From Oncomelania hupensis (lineage: Eukaryota > Mollusca > Gastropoda > Littorinimorpha > Pomatiopsidae), in NCBI GenBank assembly GCA_036898135.1, contig CM072517.1, forward strand, positions 61,462,960 through 61,526,959: 64,000 bases of DNA, given 5' to 3'. Below, in pieces: positions 21,340 through 29,869 of this stretch (position 1 is its first letter; each line of letters opens with the position of its first letter). The notes under the pieces are model-generated. The model did not search any database. It worked only from the letters and a program-made list of their open reading frames with translations, and was not told the origin of the DNA. The position numbers were made by a program, and so were the translations under genes.

Positions 21340-21503
21340 TCCTCTCCAGGCTGTTGGCCACAGCCGAAATCCACGAATACAGTGTGGCTCGCCTTGGCCC
21401 TGAGCACGTGGTCGTTGAACCTGTAGTAACGTGAGGTTCCTCCGCCCTGGCCGGTGACTTCTGTGTAGAAGACTTTCGCCCAGTGATGCCGTGCTAACAT
21501 CAC
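21297..21503 (-). other. Conserved 68-codon upstream frame at the RTE 5' end
   Basis: A short open frame overlapping the start of the main ORF in a different phase. The same frame, with the same start and stop positions and 68 codons, exists at 56266-56472 (plus) in another RTE copy, despite several substitutions. It reads around HHWAKVFYTEVTGQGGGTS. It could be a short upstream ORF, or simply well-conserved 5' UTR. Confidence 0.4.
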
Positions 21504-21585
21504 CCCTGTTAGTCGCCTCTTACGACACGCCGGGAAACGTTGGGTCTATTCTATTTGCCCGAACCCACAGAGCACTAACAAGTCA

Positions 21586-21860
21586 TAACAATTTATTTTA
21601 TGTTTGTATTTAAAATAAATAACAAGTCATAACAATTTATTTTAAATACAAACAAAAATAAAAACTAAATTAAAAATTGGCTGGGGCAGCAATGATGCTC
21701 AGCTCTGCTGCTGCCAAAGCCTTAGCCTTTTCGGGATCAAATTATTTGTTTTCAAAACTAGACAGTAAAGAAAAATCAAAACAACATAACTTAGCAATCG
21801 AAATATTACAACAAGATCAGGCTGAATACAAGAAAACAGCTTGATTTTGTTAATAAAAGA
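21586..21860 (+). pseudogene. Polinton-like element: divergent promoter region and small ORF
   Basis: After the RTE insertion, an AT-rich stretch (about 21600-21660) has an inverted repeat of tttgtatttaaaataaa. It separates minus-strand genes (18231 leftward) from plus-strand genes. A plus frame begins near 21691 with ATGATGCTCAGC and encodes an Ala/Ser-rich start followed by a hydrophilic helix. A stop near 21841 and a frame change suggest decay. It resembles the small genes beside the integrase of Polinton/adintovirus-type elements only in position. Confidence 0.4.
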
Positions 21861-22091
21861 TTGAAAGAAGAAGGCCATGCTGATAAAACATTCGAAGACG
21901 TTGATGAAGCTTTGCACCAATATCATTTATTCACTGGCACAACATTACCGTCATTAAAACAGCCAGTGTTATCTGATTACTACACACCTAACATTGCACC
22001 TACAATGTCAGAGACTGGAGAATTAATTTTAATTGTATTTGGAAAAACGGTAGTTTATTACCTTGTTAAACAAAAATATAAATCTAAATAA
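21861..22091 (+). pseudogene. Polinton-like element: continuation of small ORF
   Basis: A 76-codon frame with a hydrophilic N-terminus (EEGHADKTFEDVDEALHQYH), a proline-rich middle and a short hydrophobic C-terminal segment (ELILIVFGKTVVYYLV) ending in lysines. Probably the same gene as 21691-21840 after a disabling change. Function unknown. Confidence 0.4.
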
Positions 22092-22093
22092 AA

Positions 22094-22215
22094 TATGACT
22101 TCAAATTTGTCTAGATTATATTATTCTCCATCTGGATATTGGAAAGGGATGACGGCAGTTGATAAACTAGTAGAAAAGACTGGCTTATCAGCAAACGCAG
22201 TTAAACAATGGTTAT
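22094..22215 (+). pseudogene. Polinton-like integrase, N-terminal fragment
   Basis: The frame starts ATGACTTCAAAT and includes LYYSPSGYWKGMTAVDKL, which resembles the N-terminus of the integrase-like proteins of Polinton/Maverick and related elements (often annotated as transposon-derived F54H12.3-like). It stops where the SINE head begins at about 22216. The continuation is at 29478. The family call comes from recall of the motif, not from a search. Confidence 0.6.
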
Positions 22216-22251
22216 CAAGCGAGCGTTGTGGCCAAGTGGGCTAAAGCGGGA
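22216..22251 (+). mobile_element. tRNA-derived SINE (copy 2), head with A box
   Basis: Reads agcgagcgttgtggccaag followed by tgggctaaag, matching the start of SINE copy 1. The tggccaagtgg stretch fits a pol III A box. It is cut at CGGGA (22247-22251) by solo LTR A. The SINE continues at 22937-22950 and again at 29151-29470. It interrupts the Polinton-like integrase. Confidence 0.8.
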
Positions 22252-22936
22252 TGTTACGTTGAAACGCGCATGATAGTGCGTGTGAAATGCGCATGATATT
22301 ATGTATGAAGCGCGTGCAAAGGCCGGCTTGCGTGTGTGACGCGCGCGATTGATCTGTTCGTTTTATTTTGCAACGCATGCAGTAATAGAGTGTATTTATC
22401 TTTGATTTGATTTTGCGTTGTTATTAGAAGAAGCTTTGTGTACCGTTGGTGTTTTTATTTGCTCGATATTATTTGAGAATTTTCGAGAAATGGTTGTTTA
22501 CTATCGATCGAAGCGTATGGATTGTTCTGTTGGTTACCATGGAAGCTTCCATTCCAAATGAGGTTGTATGACGTAAGTCACGTGATGATGAAATTAATTT
22601 TGATTGGTTGTGGTGTTTCATGTAGGATTATTCTCGTTTGTTCCCGAGTATGTAGAGACTATATAAGCGCCGCACTGTTAAAAAAGGTGAGATGTTGATT
22701 GTTGTTGATAGTGAGTTGGAAAGCAAAATTTGAGAGTGGAAAAGCGATTGAGCGATTGTATGCAGTTGTTGATGTGTGCTGAATAAAAGTGGAAAACTTC
22801 ATACGTCGACTTTGTGACTTGTATGCTGATTGAACGGGTTGCGTGAATAAACGAATCTGAGCTACACTCATCAGTACTTCAGCATTGGGGCTGAATCAAC
22901 TACTGATAAAACTCCAACATCAAACGGAGGGTAACA
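22252..22936 (+). mobile_element. Solo LTR, family A (copy 2)
   Basis: A 685-bp LTR, tgttacg to gtaaca, flanked by the exact 5-bp duplication CGGGA (22247-22251 and 22937-22941). It has a TATA-like actatataagc (near 22655) and polyadenylation signal gaataaaa (near 22779). It lies inside the SINE. Confidence 0.92.
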
Positions 22937-22950
22937 CGGGACTAACTTGC

Positions 22951-23726
22951 TGTGACGAACGGACCGGTTTACCCTGCTTATTTTAATATTTAGCTTGTTT
23001 AGTCATCGGAATCATAGAATGTTAATGTTAGGCAGCAGCAGACGATGGAAGTAATCAAGCGTAGCAATCATACTGCCGGCTACACACAGCAGTGATAGCG
23101 GTAGGAGCTCAGGCAATGACATCATCGTAGCTACGTTAGGCGAGTCGATTATCCGCCAATGGGATCACAGCTTAGAATGGACTCAACCAGGTCTGGCTGA
23201 TTCAAATGTAGAGCTAGACCGGCAGTCGTGTTTGAACCAAGGAGCAGTACACAGCTACACAGCTAGCAGTAAGATCTCTCCTGAAAAGACTAGGAAGCAG
23301 TACTTGGGAAAATCCGAATTCACTCAAGTAGCCACTGCCTGACATTGTCAAGAAGGTAAATGAACATGCTTCTGTTTCATCGTGATGTATTATATTATTG
23401 TTGAATTATGTTTGTGGAATTTGCTATGCATAGAATTGAATTGTTAGGCCGACTTTGCCTTAACATGTGGAGAAGCTGACCATGAGGCAAAAAGACGACC
23501 GGCCGACGCCATCTTGAATTGTGTACGGAACCACTGTTGTTTAACTTATATGTGTACCATTTTTCTATCTATCTCTGTATCCCAGCCTTAACACAGACCG
23601 AGCTAAATAAATAAATGTATTAAAGTAATTCACTGGGTGACTAACTAGCAGTTCCCATAGAATAAAGCGTGAGGGTTACAGCATTCCATTGTGCAGAGCC
23701 CAGCAACCCATAAACCCCACATGACA
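22951..23726 (+). mobile_element. 5' LTR of Gmr1-like gypsy element, family B (copy 2, internally deleted)
   Basis: Begins tgtgacg after the target copy CTTGC (22946-22950) and ends catgaca just before a leader and gag. It is colinear with the 1503-bp LTR at 27648-29150 but lacks about 730 bases from around 23558. The rest differs by roughly 1%. CTTGC occurs again at 29151-29155 after the other LTR. Confidence 0.88.
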
Positions 23727-24097
23727 CTTTAATTGGCGAGCCTAGCCAGAATCTGTGTATAATAGGAATTGGGTATAACTGGATCTAGGTACAATAAAAT
23801 TAGATAACAGTAGAAGTAGAATAACTTAGAATAGTTGTAAGTGTAGGACAAAGACTCAGTTTTGGTGCACTATTCTTTATGTAAAAAGGTTTTTGCTTTA
23901 ATTCTTTTTGTGCCTGTATGATGCATTGTTCTTTTGCAGGTTTTGCTTAAATAACTGTTGTATGCCATTTGACTCTTGTTTTATTCTATCATTGATTACG
24001 AAGTTTATGGTATTTGCATTGTTGTTATTGAATTGCAATATTGCTAGTGTTTTTGTATTCCACGTGATTCAGAGGTTGGTCATAGACACTTTTGACA
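23727..24097 (+). promoter_or_regulatory. gypsy leader with candidate primer-binding site
   Basis: Between LTR and gag ATG. A candidate tRNA primer-binding site begins at TGG, position 23734 (tggcgagcctagccagaa), seven bases after the LTR. The rest is non-coding leader. Confidence 0.5.
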
Positions 24098-25034
24098 ATG
24101 TCGGACCCAGTGGCCTTGAGATTGCGTTTCAAGGAACTAGGAGAAGCTGTACACTTAGCAGGAGGAGACCTAATTGCGTATATCAATGCAGAGGTAGAGA
24201 AACAGGAAGCTAAGGCAGAGAGGGCAGCAGAGAGAGAACAGAAGAAACTCAAAGCGGCAGAGAGAGCAGCAGAGAGAGAACAGAAAAAAGCAGAACTAGC
24301 CTTAGAAGCAGAGCAGAAGAAACTAGCATTAGAAGCAGAGCAGAAGAAACTAGCATTAGAAGCAGAGCAAAAGAAAGCAGAGTTAGAAGCAGCGAGAGAC
24401 CAGAAGAAACTAGAGCTAGAGGCAGAAAAAGAACAGAAGAAGATGGCAGCAGAGAGAGAGGCGGAAAGTAGGAGGTGGGAGTATGAGAGGGCAGAAAAGG
24501 AAAAAGACAGACAGCATGAGTTTGAATTGAAAAGATTGGGATCAGGAGCTTCAAGTTCTTCCTCAACCCCTCCCCACTCAGATCAACTAGAGGTAGCATC
24601 CAACCCCGTACTAGGGATGAAATTTCCACTGGGGACATTCAATGAAAGAGAAGAAGGTCTAGATCTCTATCTGACTAGGTTTGAGCGCCTAGCAACTGAG
24701 TATAAACTAGATCCCACCCATTGGTCTTTCAAGCTTAGTCAAGGGCTTAGAGGAAAGGCATATGACATCTACAGTAAGCTACTGACTGACAGAGTGACTG
24801 ACTATCACAAAGTAAAAGAGGCACTCCTAACGGGATTCGAACTAACAGGAGAATGCTACCGGCAAAAATTCCGCACCAACCGGAGAGTGAAAGGAGAGAG
24901 TTATGCGCAGTTCGCGGATCGGTTGTCCACAATGCTAGATAAGTGGGTTAGCCAGTCAGCCACGGCTAAGACATATGATGGACTGACAGAACTGTTAGTA
25001 TGGGAACAGCTACGGGAAACCATGACCCCCGAGC
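24098..25034 (+). pseudogene. Gmr1-like gypsy gag, N-terminal part
   Basis: Starts at ATG 24098 (SDPVALRLRFKELGEA). Next comes a long charged coiled coil of about 110 residues built on AEREQKK/LEAEQKK repeats, a Ser-rich linker, then a capsid-like domain (LYLTRFERLATEYKL, GECYRQKFRTNRRVKGESYA) resembling the SCAN-like gag of Ty3/gypsy elements. The frame is interrupted after codons for MTPE at 25034 by the DNA transposon at 25035-26895 and continues at 26905. The apparent C-terminus reading into the transposon is an artefact. Confidence 0.85.
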
Positions 25035-25621
25035 GCAAACTTGTTTTTTCCAACCTAGTTCCAGTCATTCGCCCAAAAAGGCAATCACCGAAGTCGAACG
25101 GAGCTCTCCGATGTGTTACGAAATGATGCTTGCATGACTACGACTAGCTGACATTAAAAATGATCGCTGTTGCTTCTAATTCTGTTCGATTTACACAGAT
25201 TTAGCATTTCGCAACGGTATACTTTGCTAATATGAGCATAATATGAGCATAATTATTATCGACCATATTTAATAGTTGCGTTCCTTGATTTGCATTTTGT
25301 TAGTTCTCAGCAGTAAAGGCTAATAATAGCATTGCCCATTTCCTGCCTAGAACCAAGTAGACACTGTAATACAGTAAACATAGGCTTAATCTACATTATT
25401 ATATTATAAGTCAGTCTCCGCGCAGCGAAGAAGCTCACTAGCTGCATATAATTATTAGACCTGTATTGTTTGTTTTATACGTAAATAAATGTATAAACTA
25501 TATCTATTCTAATTGATAAAATTTAGGCCTATACTTTATAATATTCGAATCTTGAAATTTCCGGAGAAGGACGAATAGGCTAAGCGAATTTTTTTTATAA
25601 CTCGAGATCAGAGTTAAATTA

Positions 25622-25800
25622 ATAGTTAGTTATTCATTGCTTACAGGGTCCAGCGGAATGCAAAGAGTCGAATCAGAACCACAAAATCAAGACAACTCGA
25701 GATCAGAGTTAAATTAAAAGCTTATTAGTTATTCATTGCTTACAGAGTCCAGCGGACTGCAAAGAGCCGAATCAGGACCACAAAATCGAGACCACAACTT
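25622..25800 (-). repeat. Two tandem R-element 3' ends inside the DNA transposon
   Basis: The phrase gttattcattgcttacag followed by gtccagcgga occurs at about 25628 and again at about 25730, each with the R-family 3' end in minus orientation. The two copies are separated by a repeated actcgagatcagagttaaatta segment. Confidence 0.7.
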
Positions 25801-25803
25801 AGC

Positions 25804-25805
<2 letters not shown>

Positions 25806-25874
<69 letters not shown>

Positions 25875-25920
25875 TAGTTATTTAGTTAAATCTTTAATTT
25901 ATTTATTTGTTTTGTTTGTA

Positions 25921-25987
<67 letters not shown>

Positions 25988-26016
25988 GTTATTATTATTA
26001 TTATTATTATTATAAT
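25806..26016. repeat. (AGT)n and (ATT)n microsatellites
   Basis: About 70 bases of agt repeats (25806-25875) and about 95 bases of att repeats (25922-26016). They may derive from tails of the adjacent R-family ends. Confidence 0.95.
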
Positions 26017-26904
26017 TCCTACTTTAAAAAAAATAAAAAAGAATAGTGAGCTGCTGTGCGTGCTCAATGGTGTAAATATGGTCAGTGACGTTTTGTTTGT
26101 TTTTGCTGAAGTTGGGTGTAACCCGAAATATTCAGATGGTGGTGTTACTGGTTATTTTTTCTTATAGATTTAACAAAGTTTTCAGATGATTTATAAATTT
26201 CCGCCCGCCACGCAACATTTTTTTAATACTTGTTTCTCATTAAAATACATATAATTGAAATACATATAACAAATTTACTGTATCAGTTAAAAAGAATAAT
26301 ATTAGTTAAATAAATAATTGCTTTGGTGCTTGCAATAAAAATATCACTGTTTTTGAGACCATTATAAACTTGCTTTGCCTTGTTGTACTGAAGTGACACC
26401 AACGTTTCCATAGCGCTTTGAAGTTTTGTCATGGTTTTATTGTTGATATAGATGTGAAATCGTTGTATGTGTGCTTTATGTGTTATGTATTACTTTTACT
26501 CCTTATTACTAATTGTGTCAGTATATTATTCATCATAAAATAATAATAATAATACTAACTGCTTCAAAATGCAAATCTCGACTTGAGCTTGAAGCGGTGC
26601 AGATCGAAATAGAATTAGATCTAGCAGCGGCTATTTTTATGCACGGATGTTTCACCACAGGCGCTGAAGTCTTTTCTTTTGTCTTTGTAAACTCCTAAAT
26701 ACGTACGTAGTATAGTATGTAATTGAGGCCTACGAAAGAAAGACGAGACTTCCAAGCCTGTGGTTTCACGTAGTCCTGCCAGCATTCGTTCGTAAAACAT
26801 CGGATAGCTTCGCTCGACTCGGAGAGCTTCGTTCGACTTCGGTAATTGCCTTTTTCGGGAAAGTGACTGGAACTAGGTTGGAAAAACAAGTTCGCCCCCC
26901 GAGC

Positions 26905-27384
26905 TGAGAACATTCTCAGTAGAGCAGGGCACGGAAAGACTGGAAGATCTGGTCAAGGTCGCAGATAGGTACGTGGCCGCCCACGGAGAAGCCAAGAGCT
27001 TCAGGCGAGACCTAAAGCCTAACGGGAAAGAGGCACAGAAACGAAGCCCTCACCGGGAAGAGCGCACCGCGAATAAGCCGAATAACCCCAGACCTGGGCA
27101 AAATAAAGGACCCAACACGGAATTCGGGAAAAGAGGTCCCACAGAACAGAAACGGTATCGTTCGTTCTGCAACAGAAATAATCCCTCCACCGCAGAATGT
27201 TTCAAGTTGGCCGCACAACGTAGGGAAGAGCGCGAAAGCAGGCCAGCGCACAGAGTTCTAACTCAAAGCAGCGGTAAAAAGCCACACACTATCGGAGATC
27301 ACCCAACGGTGACAGACACGGTCAAGGTCAACGGAAAAGAAGCGAACTGTCTGTATGACACAGGTCTATCATACGACGCGCGCG
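26905..27384 (+). pseudogene. Gmr1-like gypsy gag C-terminus and start of protease
   Basis: The gag frame resumes after the transposon: ERLEDLVKVADRYVAAHGEA, a long basic/proline-rich stretch, then FCNRNNPSTAEC, which looks like a degenerate zinc knuckle. A retropepsin-like start with the D-T-G active site (NCLYDTG) follows near residue 130 of this piece. The frame stops abruptly at 27384, where LTR A sequence begins. The remainder of pro, and integrase, RT and RNase H, are missing here. A pol of the same family lies at 57744-59410. Confidence 0.82.
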
Positions 27385-27633
27385 TGAGATGTTGATTGTT
27401 GTTGATAGTGAGTTGGAAAGTAAAATTTGAGAGTGGAAAAGCGATTGAGCGATTGTATGCAGTTGTTGATGTGTGCTGAATAAAAGTGGAAAACTTCATA
27501 CGTCGACTTTGTGACTTGTATGCTGATTGAAAGGGTTGCGTGGATAAACGAATCTGAGCTACACTCATCAGTACTTCAGCATTGGGGCTGAATCAACTAC
27601 TGATAAAACTCCAACATCTAACGGAGTGTAACA
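27385..27633 (+). mobile_element. LTR family A, 3' part only (copy 3)
   Basis: 249 bases colinear with 22673-22936, differing by only a few substitutions, including the same end gtaaca and the same following 14 bases cgggactaacttgc. Its left edge is not an LTR terminus but an abrupt joint with gypsy protease at a cgcgcg run. Confidence 0.85.
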
Positions 27634-27647
27634 CGGGACTAACTTGC

Positions 27648-29150
27648 TGTGACGAACGGACCGGTTTACCCTGCTTATTTTAATATTTAGCTTGTTTAGT
27701 CATCGGAATCATAGAATGTTAATGTTAGGCAGCAGCAGACGATGGAAGTAATCAAGCGTAGCAATGATACTGCCGGCTACACACAGCAGTGATAGCGGTA
27801 GGAGCTCAGGCAATGACATCATCGTAGCTACGTTAGGCGAGTCGATTATCCGCCAATGGGATCACAGCTTAGAATGGACTCAACCAGGTCTGGCTGATTC
27901 AAATGTAGAGCTAGACCAGCAGTCGTGTTTGAACCAAGGAGCAGTACACAGCTACACAGCTAGCAGTAAGATCTCTCCTGAAAAGACTAGGAAGCAGTAC
28001 TTGGGAAAATCCGAATTCACTCAAGTAGCCACTGCCTGACATTGTCAAGAAGGTAAATGAACATGCTTCTGTTTCATCGTGATGTATTATATTATTGTTG
28101 AATTATGTTTGTGGAATTTGCTATGCATAGAATTGAATTGTTAGGCCGACTTTGCCTGAACATGTGGAGAAGCTGACCATGAGGCAAACAGACGACCGGC
28201 CGACGCCATCTTCAATTGTGTACGGAACCACTGTTGTTTAACTTATATGTGTGCTTGCAGACCAGTGGCTGTACAAATGAATGTGTATAATATTATTAAT
28301 TCTTGATGTGTATAAATAGCCATGTTTTATGTTTATGTATGTATAGGAAATTAGAGTGGAGATTCCAGTGGACCACGGACTTAGCAGAATGTTCGTCGCT
28401 TATATATGTAGATGTGGAGCTAATCACTGAGGGCTATTACGACCTTCAGTGAGACGCTCTGCACACACCAATTATTCAGGGTTGTGCAGAATTTCGTCTC
28501 ATGTGTTACAGACGATCAGGCGTTCTGTAGTGCGCCCAACACAGCATCAGACGAAACCACGTCGACGCATAAGTTGGCTGCCGAGGTATCCCCAGCATTG
28601 CGCGAGGAAAGCCCACCAGTCTAACCACAGGGAAGAAACCAGAAGAAGACAACACAGTTGTCAGGAAACAGACCACAACACAGCACGTTGGACTCTAAGT
28701 TAAGTACAGAGCCAAGAGTGCAAAAAAACCTGAGACAACAGGACCACAGTAGTCCACGTCTCATGAACTTTAACATCCAATGCCCGAGGATGACATATTA
28801 GCTGCATAGACTATCAGCGATCGAATTATTTGCATTGACTCTTGACTTTTTAAGGTAGATTAGTACATCGAAGATCTTGTATAGAGTAGAAGAAATAAAT
28901 GTGTGATTTTAACTGTTATCAAGTGGCAGGACTACATATGATTCATAGCCGTGTGAAAGCTAGTGTGACAGTGATCTTTTACCATTTTTCTATCTATCTC
29001 TGTACCCCAGCCTTAACACAGACCGAGCTAAATAAATAAATGTATGAAAGTAATTCACGGGTGACTAACTAGCAGTTCCCATAGAATAAAGCGTGAGGGT
29101 TACAGCATTCCATTGTGCAGAGCCCAGCAACCCATAAACCCCACGTGACA
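27648..29150 (+). mobile_element. Full-length LTR, family B (copy 3), CTTGC on both sides
   Basis: 1503 bp, tgtgacg to cgtgaca, with CTTGC immediately before (27643-27647) and after (29151-29155). Flanked like this it is a complete solo LTR at the same target as copy 2. It includes the central ~730 bases missing from copy 2. Confidence 0.9.
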
Positions 29151-29470
29151 CTTGCCTTGTCCACAAGCCAGAAACCAATGGCGCCTGACAGGTGTGGGTT
29201 CGAGCCAGCATCTGGGCGTTATGTTTCTACGAATATTATTTACTTTCGACTCGGGCAACGTCTCGGGGGTTTTCTCCGGGTACTCCAGTTTGCTCCCCCA
29301 GCAAAAATTTCAAAAATTCACAATAAATGTTAGGTAGGTAGGGTTTGGGTACGCCACTGGCTGCGACTACGCCTTCCCCGGGGGAGGCGGCCCAGAGTTT
29401 CCCGATAGAAAGGGATAATGAACTGCAGCAAAATAAATAAATAAATTAATTAATTAATTAAATAAATCAA
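29151..29470 (+). mobile_element. tRNA-derived SINE (copy 2), body with B box and tail
   Basis: SINE sequence resumes at cttgccttgtcc. It includes a perfect pol III B box ggttcgagcc at 29197-29206, the shared body (gaatattatttactttcgac), a G/C-rich end and an (AAAT)n tail at about 29428-29470. It ends in the Polinton-like integrase coding sequence. Confidence 0.8.
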
Positions 29471-29477
29471 AGCAAGC

Positions 29478-29868
29478 TGTATGGCAAATCTATCTTCCAC
29501 CCCCGAAAAAAATAATAAGACCAAAATTTGTAAACTCTAGACCAAATGACATGCATCAAATAGATTTGTTATATCTTCCCCACGACAAAAACCTAGAAAG
29601 AAATACAGGTATGCCCTCACTGTTATTGATATAGCTACCAGGTTTAAAGATGCTCGTGCTCTTAGGACTAAAAATTCTGCCAAGGTCGCTCAAGCCTTAA
29701 ATGCGATTTATTCAAGAGGGCCTCTTAAATTCTGTAGACTTATTCAATGAGATGAGGGGTCTGAATTCAAAGGAGCTGTTAACCAATCAGACTTCCTATT
29801 TAAGAAAATAAAAAATGTCTAAAAATGACAAACACTAAACAAAGTTTGCAAAGTATCTTAAATAAATA
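29478..29868 (+). pseudogene. Polinton-like integrase, core fragment with stop
   Basis: Continues the integrase interrupted at 22215: QAVWQIYLPPP, then HQIDLLYLPHDK with the first catalytic Asp and, after a small frame change near 29605, an RVE-type core (ALTVIDIATRFKDARAL). The segment around the second catalytic Asp (DEGSEFKGA) is preceded by an in-frame TGA near 29748. The last catalytic Glu is not reached. Clearly inactive. It is degenerate, older than the SINE, LTR and gypsy insertions it carries. Confidence 0.7.
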
Positions 29869-29869
29869 G

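Larger units (their letters stand above)
18232..21575 (-). mobile_element. Full-length RTE-type LINE (copy c) with 10-bp target duplication
   Basis: A 3344-bp element flanked by the exact direct repeat taacaagtca (18222-18231 and 21576-21585). Its 3' end is at left with the (GGATA)n tail (minus-strand sense) only a few bases after the stop codon, as in RTE-clade LINEs with very short repetitive 3' UTRs. The 5' end starts gtgctctgtgggttcgggc. One long ORF with endonuclease and RT is present, broken only by a single TGA. It inserted into the Polinton-like element. It is the reference for the fragments at 1-1623, 13014, 45634-48180, 50121-56860 and 62471. Confidence 0.93.
25035..26895. mobile_element. 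1861-bp TIR DNA transposon in gag with 9-bp target duplication (MULE-like)
   Basis: Long terminal inverted repeats begin gc(a/g)aacttgttttt and extend with gaps about 100 bases (ccaacctagttccagtca, then ccgaagtcgaac and gagctctccga). The right arm has an extra ~18 bases. The 9-bp gag sequence cccccgagc is duplicated (25026-25034 and 26896-26904), a length typical of Mutator-like elements. No transposase is present. The interior is AT-rich and includes two R-element 3' ends, (AGT)n and (ATT)n. The superfamily call rests on TSD length and TIR length only. Confidence 0.85.

Noticed and set aside
22216..22251. Possible tRNA gene (A-box-like stretch)
   Set aside because: No cloverleaf or B box at tRNA distance; the segment is the head of a SINE cut by an LTR, with the B box found at 29197.
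24249..24638. 129-codon minus Leu-rich frame
   Set aside because: Shadow of the gag coiled coil on the opposite strand.
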